DNA of 64,000 bases, from NCBI GenBank assembly GCA_020974905.1, contig CP087563.1, positions 5,890,001 through 5,954,000 on the forward strand, written 5' to 3'. Below, in pieces: positions 42,429 to 52,059 of this stretch. Source of the stretch: Planctomycetes bacterium syqfu. GTDB taxonomy: Bacteria > Planctomycetota > Phycisphaerae > Phycisphaerales > Phycisphaeraceae. The translations under genes were made by a program, and so were the position numbers. Every line of letters begins with the position of its first letter. Position 1 is the stretch's first letter. The notes beneath the pieces are model-generated. The model made no database searches and was not told the origin of the DNA. It was given only the letters and a program-made list of their open reading frames with translations.

Positions 42429-43286
42429 ATGGCCGTTCGCGTATACAACAGAACCAGTGCAGGTCGCCGCAACTCGTCGGTCAACCTTTACTCCGAGGTG
42501 ACCAAGAGCAAGCCGGAAAAAAGCCTGCTGAAGACCAAGAAGAAAAACGGCGGTCGTAACCATCATGGTAAGATCACCGTCCAGAGCCGTGGTGGTGGTC
42601 ACAAACAGCGTTACCGCGTTGTTGACTTCCGTCGCAACACCAAGCTCGACATGGCTGGCAAAGTCATCGGCATCGAATACGATCCCAACCGCACCTGCAA
42701 CATTGCATTGGTTGAGTTCGAAGACGGCGAAAAGCGTTACATCGTTGCTCCCATCGGTCTGACCGACGGTGATGTGATTGTCAACGCTTCGGAACGTGCT
42801 GAACCCAAGACTGGCAACTCGATGCTCGCCAAGTATGTTCCCACCGGTCTGAGCATTCATAACATCGAACTGACCCCCGGTAAGGGTGGGGCGATCTGCC
42901 GCTCAGCTGGCAGCTATGCACGCCTGACCAACCGTGAAGGTGAATGGGCAACCATCGTGCTGCCCAGCGGTGAAATTCGTCAGATCTCGGTGAACTGCCG
43001 CGTGACCATCGGTCAGATCGGTAACACCGACCACATGAATGTCCGCATCGGTAAAGCCGGTCGCAACCGCCACAAAGGCAAGCGTCCGCATACCCGTGGT
43101 GTGGCCAAGAACCACTGCGATCACCCCCTGGGTGGTGGTGATGGTAAGAGTAAGGGTGGTCGTGCCCCGGCATCCAAGACCGGTGTGTTGGCCAAGGGTG
43201 GCAAGACGCGTAAGAAGGTGAAACCCTCCAACAAGCGTATCCTGCGTCGTCGTGTGAGTAAGCGTTACGGACAGTTAACCCTGTAA
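42429..43286 (+). CDS. rplB: 50S ribosomal protein L2
   Basis: The 285-aa L2 contains the conserved GRNHHGKITVQSRGGGHKQR and NHCDHPLGGGDGK blocks near the peptidyl transferase centre. AGGAGAGG precedes the start. Length is typical (about 275). Confidence 0.98.
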   Translation: MAVRVYNRTSAGRRNSSVNLYSEVTKSKPEKSLLKTKKKNGGRNHHGKITVQSRGGGHKQRYRVVDFRRNTKLDMAGKVIGIEYDPNRTCNIALVEFEDGEKRYIVAPIGLTDGDVIVNASERAEPKTGNSMLAKYVPTGLSIHNIELTPGKGGAICRSAGSYARLTNREGEWATIVLPSGEIRQISVNCRVTIGQIGNTDHMNVRIGKAGRNRHKGKRPHTRGVAKNHCDHPLGGGDGKSKGGRAPASKTGVLAKGGKTRKKVKPSNKRILRRRVSKRYGQLTL

Positions 43287-43313
43287 CTGAATTGATAGAT
43301 TGAAGGAGGGCAT

Positions 43314-43604
43314 ATGCCCCGTTCACTTAAAAAAGGTCCGTTTGTGGATTTTAAGCTCTACCGAAAGGTGGAGAAGCTCGCCCAGCAGAACAAGCGTGAG
43401 CCGATCAAGACCTGGGCCCGTAGCTGCACCATCGTGCCCGAATTTGTCGGTCACACGTTCCTGGTGCACAACGGCAAAGTGTTTAACCAGGTGTTCGTCA
43501 CCGAAGACATGGTTGGTCACAAGCTTGGTGAATTTTCACTGACACGCCTGTTCCGTTCGCACACCACCGGTTCCAAGGCCATGCGTGCCACGGGTCGTGC
43601 ATAA
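43314..43604 (+). CDS. rpsS: 30S ribosomal protein S19
   Basis: 96 aa with the conserved [12 protein letters not shown] start and the [12 protein letters not shown] block. It contacts the A-site finger at the head of the small subunit. AAGGAGGG is upstream. Confidence 0.98.
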   Translation: MPRSLKKGPFVDFKLYRKVEKLAQQNKREPIKTWARSCTIVPEFVGHTFLVHNGKVFNQVFVTEDMVGHKLGEFSLTRLFRSHTTGSKAMRATGRA

Positions 43605-43635
43605 ACCAACGTAACTTCGCATTGGAGTTGATCAA

Positions 43636-43977
43636 ATGCCTTATACCAATGTTCATCGCGGAGCACGCATCAGCCCGACCAAGGTTCGTCCTGTCGTCGA
43701 CCTGATTCGCTCAAAGCCCATCGCCGAAGCAGACTCGATTCTGCGGATGTGCAAGCGTCGTGCTGCCGTTTACATTCTGCGTGCCCTGGAAGCGGCCCGT
43801 GAAAACGCCCGCTCTGCCGGTGACCTTTCAAGTGACCAGATGCGTCGCCTGATCGTCACCGACGCCCGTGTGGATTCCGGTCCGACCATGAAGCGTTTTC
43901 AGCCCAAAGACCGTGGCCGTGCCCACGCGATCAAGAAGCGAACCAGTCACATCACCATTGCGGTTGATGTGAAGTAA
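43636..43977 (+). CDS. rplV: 50S ribosomal protein L22
   Basis: 113 aa, including ISPTKVRPVVDLIR, AVYILRALEAARENA and a beta-hairpin extension that reaches the exit tunnel (FQPKDRGRAHAIKKRTSHI). TTGGAG precedes the start. Confidence 0.97.
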   Translation: MPYTNVHRGARISPTKVRPVVDLIRSKPIAEADSILRMCKRRAAVYILRALEAARENARSAGDLSSDQMRRLIVTDARVDSGPTMKRFQPKDRGRAHAIKKRTSHITIAVDVK

Positions 43978-44011
43978 GCAAGAGAGCTAACCCCAACCAT
44001 AGAGATTAATC

Positions 44012-44716
44012 ATGGGACAAAAGGTTCATCCATTTGGATTTCGAGTTGGCATTACCGAAGCTCACCGCAGCCGCTGGTATGCCCCCAAGGCCCTTTACGG
44101 CGAACTGCTCGTTGAAGACGAGAAGATCCGTCAGTACATCGATAAGAAGCTCAACCGCAAACCTCCGTTTGCTGCCGTGAGCGACATTCACATCGAGCGT
44201 ACACGTGAAGAGCTTAAAGTCATCATCCGTACCGCACGTCCCGGTCTGGTCATCGGCCCCAAGGGGCAGAACATTGAAGACCTCACCGTGGAACTGCAAC
44301 GCCTGACCGGTCGTAACGTCTCGGTCTCCTGCATCGAAATCGGCAACCCCGACGTTGATGCCCAGCTCATCGGTGAAAGCATCGCCGAACAGCTGGCCAA
44401 GCGTGCAAGCTTCCGTCGTGTTGTGAAGATGAAGGCTGACGCCGCCATCGCCGCCGGTGCCAAGGGTATCAAGATTCAGCTCTCCGGCCGCCTGGGTGGT
44501 CATGAAATGAGCCGTAAGGAAGACATTCGTCTGGGCGCTATTCCGCTTCAGACGATCCAGGCCAACGTGGATTACGGCCTGGCCCTGAGCCGCACAACCT
44601 ATGGCATCATCGGTGTCAAGGTTTGGGTCTTCAAGGGGATGTACACCGAACTGGCTGAAGGTGAAATCGAATCCCGTGCCGCCGGTGCCCGCCCGCGTGC
44701 CCGTGGCCGTCGCTAA
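44012..44716 (+). CDS. rpsC: 30S ribosomal protein S3
   Basis: 234 aa. The N-terminal MGQKVHPFGFRVG and KH-type RNA-binding loop VIGPKGQNIEDL, then the GRLGGHEMSRKEDI block, lead into an Arg-rich tail of GARPRARGRR. It binds mRNA at the entry side of the small subunit. Confidence 0.98.
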   Translation: MGQKVHPFGFRVGITEAHRSRWYAPKALYGELLVEDEKIRQYIDKKLNRKPPFAAVSDIHIERTREELKVIIRTARPGLVIGPKGQNIEDLTVELQRLTGRNVSVSCIEIGNPDVDAQLIGESIAEQLAKRASFRRVVKMKADAAIAAGAKGIKIQLSGRLGGHEMSRKEDIRLGAIPLQTIQANVDYGLALSRTTYGIIGVKVWVFKGMYTELAEGEIESRAAGARPRARGRR

Positions 44717-44756
44717 GACGAGATAGATAGTTACTTAAGTGTAAAGGAAGTCAACG

Positions 44757-45182
<426 letters not shown>

Positions 45183-45183
45183 T

Positions 45184-45208
45184 CCCCCCGGACCCCCGGA
45201 AGTGTTTC
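45184..45208 (+). repeat. Intercistronic GGAA/TTCC motif, copy 1
   Basis: Two CCCCCGGA blocks and CCCCCGGAAG with TGTTTCTC immediately follow the rplP stop codon. The same kind of motif follows rpsN, rplR and rpmJ. Confidence 0.55.
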
Positions 45209-45276
45209 TCAGGTAAGGGAAGCAACAAGGTGGGGCGGAGGTCAAGATGTGCAACTGATTGAGAAGGATCAGAACG

Positions 45277-45480
45277 ATGAAGGCAAGTGAAATCAAAAAG
45301 CTCAGCGACGATCAGATCGAAGCGGAAATCAAACAGACCCGCCGCCAGATCTACGACCTGCGTAGCCAGGCTGTCACTGAACAGTTGGAAAACCCCGGTC
45401 AGAAAAGTGTGCTGCGTCGTGACGTGGCCCGTCTGCTTACTGAAAAACGTCAGCGTGAATTAGCTGCGAAAGGTGCATAA
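45277..45480 (+). CDS. rpmC: 50S ribosomal protein L29
   Basis: 67 aa, MKASEIKKLSDDQIEAE to AAKGA, a two-helix protein at the tunnel exit. AAGGA precedes ATG 45277; the in-frame upstream extension to 45259 is not conserved. Confidence 0.96.
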   Translation: MKASEIKKLSDDQIEAEIKQTRRQIYDLRSQAVTEQLENPGQKSVLRRDVARLLTEKRQRELAAKGA

Positions 45481-45482
45481 CA

Positions 45483-45767
45483 ATGGCACAAGCTACTGAA
45501 ACAACAACTGGACGCGGCCCACTGGTCGGAACCATGGTCGGTGTGGTGACCTCCGATAAGCGGGACAAGACCCGTACCGTCGAAGTCAACTACTCCGTCA
45601 AACATGAGAAGTACGGCAAGTATCTTCGTCGCAGTACCCGTTACCAGGTCCATGACGAAAAGAACGAAGCCAAGCTTGGTGATACCGTCCAGATCGCACG
45701 TTGTCGCCCCTTGAGCAAGACCAAGACCTTCCGTCTGGTCAAGGTCGTCGAAACCAAGACCCTGTAA
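45483..45767 (+). CDS. rpsQ: 30S ribosomal protein S17
   Basis: 94 aa, OB-fold 16S rRNA binding protein. The start is 2 bases after rpmC. The conserved GVVTSDKRDKTRTVEVNYSV and HDEKNEAKLGDTVQIARCRPLSKTK blocks are present. Confidence 0.97.
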   Translation: MAQATETTTGRGPLVGTMVGVVTSDKRDKTRTVEVNYSVKHEKYGKYLRRSTRYQVHDEKNEAKLGDTVQIARCRPLSKTKTFRLVKVVETKTL

Positions 45768-45809
45768 TCAATCAACAGCACATCCGTGCGTTGTATGAGG
45801 ATTTGAACC

Positions 45810-46196
45810 ATGATTCAGCAGGAATCAAGAATTGATGTTGCGGATAACACCGGCGCCAAAATCGCCTATGTGATCCGTGTGCTTGGTCGCTCGACCGGCC
45901 ACATGCGTCACTCGCGTCCCACCGCCACCATCGGTGACAAGGTCGTGTGCTCGATCAAGAAGTCGCTGCCCGGCAGTGACATGAAGACCGGCACCATTGT
46001 CAAGGGTGTGGTCGTCCGCTCCAAGTATCCCGTGCGTCGTGTCGATGGCAGCTATGTCCGCTTCGATCGCAACGCCATCGTCATCATCGACGACAACGGC
46101 AATCCCCGTGGGACCCGTATCTTCGGTGCCGTGGCTCGTGAGCTGCGTGAAAAGAACTACATGAAAATCGTATCCCTCGCTTCAGAGGTTGTCTAA
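45810..46196 (+). CDS. rplN: 50S ribosomal protein L14
   Basis: 128 aa, slightly longer than the usual 122. It has the conserved [17 protein letters not shown] start and [25 protein letters not shown] block and the C-terminal helix. It borders the tRNA binding interface. Confidence 0.98.
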   Translation: MIQQESRIDVADNTGAKIAYVIRVLGRSTGHMRHSRPTATIGDKVVCSIKKSLPGSDMKTGTIVKGVVVRSKYPVRRVDGSYVRFDRNAIVIIDDNGNPRGTRIFGAVARELREKNYMKIVSLASEVV

Positions 46197-46212
46197 GGAA
46201 TCGGAGTTAACA

Positions 46213-46551
46213 ATGCCACGACACATTCGCAAAGGTGACACGGTGTATGTCCGCTCCGGCTCGGACAAAGGTGCGACCGGCAAGGTGACCAAGGTGCTCG
46301 TCGATGACAATCGCGTCGTCGTCGAAGGCGTCAATGTTCGCAAGAAGCATATGAAGCCCACCCAGGCCAACCCCCAGGGCGGTATCGTCGAAAAGGAAAT
46401 GCCCATTCACATTTCCAACGTCAGCCCGCTGGCGAACGACGGCAAGCCCACCCGTGTGAAGTTTGAAACCCGTGCTGATGGTTCCAAGGTCCGTCTGGCG
46501 GTTCGCACTGGCGAACAGCTCGGCCCGGAACTCAAAAAGGCCAAGAAATAA
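46213..46551 (+). CDS. rplX: 50S ribosomal protein L24
   Basis: 112 aa, KOW-motif protein (KGDTVYVRSGSDKGATGKV). ATG 46213 with CGGAG is preferred over the 8-residue extension to 46189. It begins early 50S assembly. Confidence 0.97.
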   Translation: MPRHIRKGDTVYVRSGSDKGATGKVTKVLVDDNRVVVEGVNVRKKHMKPTQANPQGGIVEKEMPIHISNVSPLANDGKPTRVKFETRADGSKVRLAVRTGEQLGPELKKAKK

Positions 46552-46602
46552 GTCATTAACAGCGTGTACCTGTATACAAGCAGGTCATAAGGAAGTCTTG
46601 AA

Positions 46603-47172
46603 ATGACAACTCCGCGTCTCAAAGAAAAATTTAAAAACGAGGTCTGCCCCAAGCTTAAAGAGCAGTTCAACATCGAAAATCCGATGGCACTGCCCAAGCT
46701 TGAAAAGATCGTCCTCAACGTCGGTCTGGGTAAGCAACTCGAAGGCACCAAGGTCAATGCGACCGCCAAAGAGCAGGTCCTCGCTGACCTGGCAACGATC
46801 ACCGGCCAAAAGGCTGTGATGGTCAAGGCCAAGAAGTCGGTGTCGAACTTCAAAGTTCGTGCCGGCTACGAAACCGGTGCGATGGTGACCCTCCGCGGCA
46901 GCCGCATGTGGACGTTCTTTGATCGTCTGATCGCCGTGGCCATCCCGCGTATCAAGGACTTTCGTGGTCTGAAGGACAACAGCTTCGACGGTCGAGGCAA
47001 CTACTCCTTCGGCATCACCGAACAAGGTATCTTCCCGGAAATCGACATGGCCAACGCCAAGTTCCTTCACGGGATGAACATCACCTTCGTTTTCAAGAAC
47101 TCGACGAACGAAATCACCAAGGAAGCGCTTAAGACAATCGGCATGCCGTTTGTGAAGCGCGACGAGGCATAA
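46603..47172 (+). CDS. rplE: 50S ribosomal protein L5
   Basis: 189 aa. Conserved ENPMALPKLEKIVLNVGLG and ITGQKAVMVKAKKSVSNFKVR and FGITEQGIFPEID blocks. It holds 5S rRNA at the central protuberance. Confidence 0.98.
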   Translation: MTTPRLKEKFKNEVCPKLKEQFNIENPMALPKLEKIVLNVGLGKQLEGTKVNATAKEQVLADLATITGQKAVMVKAKKSVSNFKVRAGYETGAMVTLRGSRMWTFFDRLIAVAIPRIKDFRGLKDNSFDGRGNYSFGITEQGIFPEIDMANAKFLHGMNITFVFKNSTNEITKEALKTIGMPFVKRDEA

Positions 47173-47190
47173 CGGATAGGAACGACAGAT

Positions 47191-47460
47191 ATGGCGTCCA
47201 AATCAACTATTACCCGTAACGATAGAGTCAAAGCCTGTGTGGACAAGTACGCTGCCAAGCGTAAAGCCCTCAAGGATGCCGGCAACTACCTGGAACTCCA
47301 GAAGCTGCCGCGTGACTCCTCACCGACCCGCGTGCGTAACCTTTGTGCCCTGACCGGCCGCTCACGCAGTGTTTACCGCAAGTTCAAGATTTCCCGTCTC
47401 ATGCTCCGCGAGTTGGCCTTGCAGGGCAAGATCCCCGGGATGCGTAAAGCCTCGTGGTAA
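47191..47460 (+). CDS. rpsN: 30S ribosomal protein S14, zinc-independent form
   Basis: 89 aa, long form without the CxxC zinc motif, ending with [22 protein letters not shown]. The conserved [15 protein letters not shown]-like block is present (here [15 protein letters not shown]). 18 bases after rplE. A hairpin-rich spacer follows. Confidence 0.97.
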   Translation: MASKSTITRNDRVKACVDKYAAKRKALKDAGNYLELQKLPRDSSPTRVRNLCALTGRSRSVYRKFKISRLMLRELALQGKIPGMRKASW

Positions 47461-47461
47461 G

Positions 47462-47504
47462 CCCCAGGAAATTTTCCCGTCCGCTGATGGCTTGGGAAAA
47501 TTTC
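47462..47504 (+). repeat. Hairpin with GGAA/TTTCC motif after rpsN (copy 2)
   Basis: CCCCAGGAA followed by ATTTTCCC stands right after the rpsN stop. GAAATTTTCCC (47468-47478) pairs perfectly with GGGAAAATTTC (47494-47504). It resembles the motif after rplP, rplR and rpmJ. Confidence 0.6.
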
Positions 47505-47576
47505 GGACCTTTGGACGTAAACAAGATTAATCATTGCACCACTCACGTTGAGTGACTAGCTGACTGGAGAAGCCAA

Positions 47577-47975
47577 ATGGCATTGAGCGACCCGATCGCC
47601 GACATGCTGACCCGAATCCGCAACGCGGTACGCAACCGCTCAGAGCGCGTCGACTGCTTGAACAGCAAAGTCTGTTCCGGCATCGCCAACGTGCTTAAGC
47701 AGGAGGGTTACATCAACGACTACGCCGTCATCGAAGATGGACGTCAAGGTATCCTTCGCATTGAGCTCAAGTACGGCCCCCATGGTGAACAGGTGATCAA
47801 CGCCATTCACCGTGAGTCCAAGCCCGGCTGCCGCGTGTACAAGAAGGTCAAAGAACTGCCCCGTCCCCTCGGTGGCCTTGGTATCGCGATTGTGAGTACC
47901 CCCGCAGGTGTGCTTTCCGATCGTCTTGCCCGGGACCAGAAGGTCGGCGGCGAGCTTCTGTGCACTGTCGAGTAA
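47577..47975 (+). CDS. rpsH: 30S ribosomal protein S8
   Basis: 132 aa, SDPIADMLTRIRNA start and GGLGIAIVSTPAGVLSDRLARDQKVGGELLC end. It is a primary 16S binder and in E. coli the spc operon repressor. 116 bases separate it from rpsN. Confidence 0.98.
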   Translation: MALSDPIADMLTRIRNAVRNRSERVDCLNSKVCSGIANVLKQEGYINDYAVIEDGRQGILRIELKYGPHGEQVINAIHRESKPGCRVYKKVKELPRPLGGLGIAIVSTPAGVLSDRLARDQKVGGELLCTVE

Positions 47976-48090
47976 AAAACGTATTCCCCGTCCCTGTCAG
48001 TCCGACGCCGGTGATGTGAACCGGGTCAGCAGGGCAACGGCTAACAACCGAGGGCTGCTTGAAATAAGCCTGTTCGGAAGGAAATAACAA

Positions 48091-48627
48091 ATGTCACGTA
48101 TCGGTAAACAACCCATCACCATCCCCAGCGGTGTCAAAGTCACGACCAACGGTTGTGAAGTCTCCGTTCAGGGTAAAGGTGGCACACTCTCCTTCACCCA
48201 CAAGCCGCAGATCACGGTCGCGGTCGAAGGCGACACCATCACCGTCACCCGCGATAACGACTCCCGCGAATCCAAGGCCCTTCACGGTCTGACCCGTTCG
48301 CTGGTCTTCAACATGATCGTCGGCGTCACCGATGGCTATGAAAAGAACCTCGAAATCAACGGTGTGGGTTGGACCGCTCAGGTCAAGGGTCGCGAAGTGC
48401 ACCTGAACGTCGGCTTTGCGGACACCCGTATCGTCGGTATCCCCGAAGGCGTCACCGTCACCGTCGAAGGCAACAAGATCAAGGTCGTCGGCCCCAACAA
48501 GCAGTTGGTCGGTCAGTGTGCTGCCCAGATCCGTTCGCACAAGAAACCCGAACCCTACAACGGCAAGGGCATCAAGTACTCCGACGAAGTCATCCTCCGT
48601 AAGGAAGGTAAGGCTCTGGCAGGCTAA
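48091..48627 (+). CDS. rplF: 50S ribosomal protein L6
   Basis: 178 aa, MSRIGKQPITIPSGVKV start and the RSHKKPEPYNGKGIKYSDEV C-terminal block. It sits at the factor-binding site. A 115-base spacer precedes it. Confidence 0.98.
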   Translation: MSRIGKQPITIPSGVKVTTNGCEVSVQGKGGTLSFTHKPQITVAVEGDTITVTRDNDSRESKALHGLTRSLVFNMIVGVTDGYEKNLEINGVGWTAQVKGREVHLNVGFADTRIVGIPEGVTVTVEGNKIKVVGPNKQLVGQCAAQIRSHKKPEPYNGKGIKYSDEVILRKEGKALAG

Positions 48628-48700
48628 GGCCGCTAGCTAAAGCCGCATAAAACAACCTGGTCCTGCTTTACATTGCGAGCAGGTAAGGAAGGTTAAAACG

Positions 48701-49057
48701 ATGAAACAACACAAGATCAAAACACTCCGTCGCGCTCGTCGCAAAACCGGTACCCGTAAGAAAGTCTTCGGCGATACCCAGCGTCCGCGTCTGACCGTTT
48801 ACCGCAGCCTCAAGGAAATCTACGCTCAGATCATCGACGACATGGACGGCAAGACCCTGGTGGCTTGGTCCTCCAAGCAGGCCAAGCTCGGTAACGGTGG
48901 CAACATTGCTGCTGCAACCGAAATCGGCAAGCAGTTGGCTGAGAAGGCCGTTGCCGCGGGTATCACCCAGGTCCAGTTCGACCGTAACGGCTTTAAGTAT
49001 CACGGTCGTGTCAAGGCTCTGGCCGACGGTGCCCGCGAAGGCGGACTGAAGTTCTAA
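48701..49057 (+). CDS. rplR: 50S ribosomal protein L18
   Basis: 118 aa with [22 protein letters not shown]-type core (split in sequence) and the C-terminal [24 protein letters not shown]. It binds 5S rRNA. A CCCCCGGAA motif follows the stop. Confidence 0.97.
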   Translation: MKQHKIKTLRRARRKTGTRKKVFGDTQRPRLTVYRSLKEIYAQIIDDMDGKTLVAWSSKQAKLGNGGNIAAATEIGKQLAEKAVAAGITQVQFDRNGFKYHGRVKALADGAREGGLKF

Positions 49058-49099
49058 CCCCCGGAACCCCGGAATACTCCCGGAAGTTTCCCCAGTGAA
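49058..49099 (+). repeat. Intercistronic GGAA/TTCC motif, copy 3
   Basis: CCCCCGGAA directly follows the rplR stop, and CCCGGAAGTTTCCCCAG comes about 20 bases later. The 21 bases starting at 49079 are identical to 53251-53271 after rpmJ. Confidence 0.7.
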
Positions 49100-49174
49100 T
49101 TTGGTCACTGATGGAGACTCCGACAGACTAAAAGACCTGGACTTGAGATGCCCAGGCAATAGAAAGTAATTCAA

Positions 49175-49954
49175 ATGGCTGAATTTCTCGAAGACTCTTC
49201 AAAGACGCTTGAATCCACCACTGTGTACCTGTGGCGTAACGCCAAGGTCGTCAAGGGTGGTCGTCGCTTCTCCCTGAGTGCTCTCGTTGTTGTCGGTGAC
49301 CGCAACGGTAGTGTTGGGATTGGTTACGGCAAGGCTGCTGGTGCTCCTGCTGCCATCGAAAAGGCACAGAAGAATGCCCGCAAGTCTCTGACCAAGGTCG
49401 TCCTCAAGGACGGCACCATCCCCCACGAAGTGACCGGCAAGTTCTGTGCTTCCAAGATCAAGCTGATTCCCGCTGCCCCGGGTACTGGTGTCAAAGCCGG
49501 TGCTTCCGTGCGTGCCGTGTTGGAAATGGCCGGCGTCAAGGACTGCATGACCAAGAGTCTGGGGTCGGCCAACCAGAAGAACCTGGTCAAGGCCACCATG
49601 CTCAGCCTGCTTCAACTTCAGTCCAAGGACACCATCGCCAAGCTGCGTGGTGTGGATCTTGGCATCACTGAAGTGGAAGAAAAGATCGAAGCTGGTATGC
49701 GTTACCTGCCCCAGACCTCCAGCACCGAAAAGGCCAAGGCCCCGGTGAACAAGGTCGGACAGAAGAATGCCAAGGGTGGCGGCGGTCGTGGTCGCGGCGG
49801 ACGTGGCCGTGGTCGCGGTGGTGATGAAGCACAAGCAGCAGATCAACAGCAGCAGGGCGGTGGTGAAGAAGCACCCAAAACCGAAGCACCGGCAACGGAC
49901 GCTCCGGCAGCCCAAGCCAAGCCTGCAGAAGGCGAAACCAAGTCCGCTGAATAA
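49175..49954 (+). CDS. rpsE: 30S ribosomal protein S5 with RG-rich C-terminal extension, 259 aa
   Basis: Residues 1-180 form a normal S5 (LWRNAKVVKGGRRFSLSALVVVGD, GIGYGKAAGAPAAIEKA). Residues 183-259 are an extra tail: GGGGRGRGGRGRGRGG (201-216) followed by a Gln/Glu/Pro/Ala-rich stretch ending AEGETKSAE. Typical S5 is about 165-200 aa. S5 contacts mRNA at the entry channel and affects fidelity, so the tail could extend to mRNA or rRNA. The gene is in phase with its neighbours and no frameshift is needed. Confidence 0.97.
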   Translation: MAEFLEDSSKTLESTTVYLWRNAKVVKGGRRFSLSALVVVGDRNGSVGIGYGKAAGAPAAIEKAQKNARKSLTKVVLKDGTIPHEVTGKFCASKIKLIPAAPGTGVKAGASVRAVLEMAGVKDCMTKSLGSANQKNLVKATMLSLLQLQSKDTIAKLRGVDLGITEVEEKIEAGMRYLPQTSSTEKAKAPVNKVGQKNAKGGGGRGRGGRGRGRGGDEAQAADQQQQGGGEEAPKTEAPATDAPAAQAKPAEGETKSAE

Positions 49955-50064
49955 GACTTAGACTATTGTTTTTGGATAAGATTGCCCTTGGTTAAGGCCA
50001 TGGGATTTGAAAAGATACATCATTCCGGATAGTTTTACTGATCCGGTCAGGAGCTTAACCAGCC

Positions 50065-50511
50065 ATGATGATTCACGAAATTACTGAAAAAGTCGGCCGT
50101 CACAAAAAGCGTAAGCGCGTGGGCCGTGGTCCGGGCTCTGGCCTGGGCAAGACCTGTGGCCGTGGTCACAAGGGTGCCGGCAGCCGTGCAGGCTACTCCA
50201 AGAAGGCGGCTCACGAAGGTGGCCAGATGGCTTTCTTCCGTCGCATTCCCAAGCGTGGCTTCACCAATGCGATGTTCCGCACCGACTATGCCATCGTCAA
50301 CATTCAGGACCTTGCCAAGCGTTTTGAAGACGGTGCCGAAGTCAACCCGGACATGCTCGTCAAGGCCGGTTTGATCCGCAACACCAAGGATCCTGTCAAG
50401 GTTCTGGGACAGGGCGAACTGTCCAAGAAGCTGACCGTGACGGCTGCCAAGTTCAGCGAATCGGCCAAGGCCAAGATCACCGCTGCCGGTGGTACCGCCA
50501 CCGAAGCCTGA
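50065..50511 (+). CDS. rplO: 50S ribosomal protein L15
   Basis: 148 aa. KKRKRVGRGPGSGLGKTCGRGHKGAGSR, FFRRIPKRGFTN and the C-terminal globular part are present. The 110-base gap before it lacks rpmD (L30), which often lies between rpsE and rplO. Start 50065 or 50068. Confidence 0.97.
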   Translation: MMIHEITEKVGRHKKRKRVGRGPGSGLGKTCGRGHKGAGSRAGYSKKAAHEGGQMAFFRRIPKRGFTNAMFRTDYAIVNIQDLAKRFEDGAEVNPDMLVKAGLIRNTKDPVKVLGQGELSKKLTVTAAKFSESAKAKITAAGGTATEA

Positions 50512-50573
50512 AATGACTAGTTTGAATTGACCTTTAGGGGTCCGATGATCCCGGTAAGATCCGGGGGATAACG

Positions 50574-51947
50574 ATGCTTCAAGCCTTCCTGAATATCTGG
50601 CGAATCAACGAGCTGCGTAACAAACTTTTGTTCACGTTGGGGATGCTCGCCATCTACCGCATTGGTTTTTTCATTCCATTGCTCGGTGTGGACCAGAGTT
50701 CGTTGTCGGCTTTTGCTGAAAAGTCCCAGGACACCGCGATGGGCAATCTGATCAGTTTCGTCGGTATTTTCACCGGCGGTAACTTCAGCCAATCGACCAT
50801 CTTTGGTCTTGGTATCATGCCCTATATCTCGTCATCCATTATCTTCCAGTTGCTAGGCACGGTGGTCCCGAGCTTCCAGCAACTCCAGAAGGAAGGACCG
50901 GCGGGGCGGCAGAAGATCGTCGAATACACCCGCTATGGCACGGTGGCCTTGGCTGTTGTCCAGGGCTGGTTCTGGTTGAGCTTCATCCAGTCCAACCAAC
51001 TGGTTTATCCCGAGTACTCAGGCACGTTCATGTTCGTGCTCTCCGGCTTACTGGCCCTCACCGCCGGTGCCGTGTTCCTGATGTGGCTCGGTGAACAGAT
51101 TGACAAGTACGGCATCGGTAACGGTGCTTCGCTGATCATCACCGCAGGAATCATCGCCGGGATGCCCGGTGCCATCGGCATCATTGCTGAAGGCTTCTCG
51201 ATGACCGGGGATGAAGGCTCTTACACCCCCTGGACCGTGATTCTCCTGTTTGCTGCTTTCATCACTGTGGTGGCAGGCTCGATTCTCATCACACAGGGCC
51301 AGCGTCGCATCCCGATCCAGCAGGCCAAGCATACCCGCGGTCGTCGCGTTTATGGTGGTCAGAAAAGCTATCTGCCGTTGCGTGTGAATCACGGCGGTGT
51401 CATGCCCATCATCTTTGCTTCGTCATTGATGATGTTTCCAAGCCTGCTCTTTGGCTGGCTTGTCGGTGTCTTTGAAGGTAACAGCTTTTTTGACTTCCTC
51501 GACCGGAACTTCCGTGACCCCTTGAGCTTCCCATACCTGGCGTCTTACGTCGGCATGATCTTCTTCTTCGCTTACTTCTGGACCACCGTCCAGTTCCAGC
51601 CCAAGGAGATGGCCACCCAGCTTCGTGACCACGGGAGTTTCATTCCTGGTCTGCGTCCGGGTCCGCGTACCGCCGAGTACCTTGAAACCGTCATGGAACG
51701 CATCACCTATGTCGGTGCAGGTTTCCTGGCAGTCATCGCTGTCATCCCCAGTGTGGTGGCAGGTTACTTTGAAATTCCCTTTGCCGTCACCAGTTTCCTC
51801 GGTGGCACGGGTTTGCTGATCGTCGTCAGCGTCATGCTCGATTTCGTCCAACGAATCGAAGCTGGCTTGATGATGCGTAACTACCCGGGCTTCCTGGCAG
51901 GAGCAGGGGGCAAGGGGCCCAAGATTCGAGGCAGCCGTCCATCCTGA
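50574..51947 (+). CDS. secY: Preprotein translocase subunit SecY
   Basis: 457 aa with ten transmembrane helices. Conserved TRIGFFIPLLG-like N-terminus (IGFFIPLLGVD), STIFGLGIMPYISSSII, the central GNGASLIITAGI and LPLRVNHGGVMPIIFASS blocks. SecY forms the membrane channel for secreted and inserted proteins. A GGGGGA sequence precedes the start. adk does not follow. Confidence 0.98.
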   Translation: MLQAFLNIWRINELRNKLLFTLGMLAIYRIGFFIPLLGVDQSSLSAFAEKSQDTAMGNLISFVGIFTGGNFSQSTIFGLGIMPYISSSIIFQLLGTVVPSFQQLQKEGPAGRQKIVEYTRYGTVALAVVQGWFWLSFIQSNQLVYPEYSGTFMFVLSGLLALTAGAVFLMWLGEQIDKYGIGNGASLIITAGIIAGMPGAIGIIAEGFSMTGDEGSYTPWTVILLFAAFITVVAGSILITQGQRRIPIQQAKHTRGRRVYGGQKSYLPLRVNHGGVMPIIFASSLMMFPSLLFGWLVGVFEGNSFFDFLDRNFRDPLSFPYLASYVGMIFFFAYFWTTVQFQPKEMATQLRDHGSFIPGLRPGPRTAEYLETVMERITYVGAGFLAVIAVIPSVVAGYFEIPFAVTSFLGGTGLLIVVSVMLDFVQRIEAGLMMRNYPGFLAGAGGKGPKIRGSRPS

Positions 51948-51977
51948 TTTTCTTCAGGGATTCGGCTCAATTGAGAC

Positions 51978-52006
51978 TTGGCATGGACAGGCTTTTTTGA
52001 TATGAT
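51978..52006 (+). promoter_or_regulatory. Internal promoter before map
   Basis: TTGGCA (51978-51983) and TATGAT (52001-52006) with 17-base spacing, located between secY and map. A perfect palindrome CTGCAAAATTTGCAG (52015-52029) follows. Confidence 0.65.
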
Positions 52007-52059
52007 TCTGGGCTCTGCAAAATTTGCAGGCTTAGTGAAGCAAAGTCAGGCCCGGAAAC

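Noticed and set aside
41712-42860. Minus-strand open frame of 382 codons across rplD, rplW, rplB
   Set aside because: It crosses three certain ribosomal genes and has no recognisable domain.
49955-50064. Possible rpmD (L30) between rpsE and rplO
   Set aside because: The 110 bases hold no L30-like frame in any phase.
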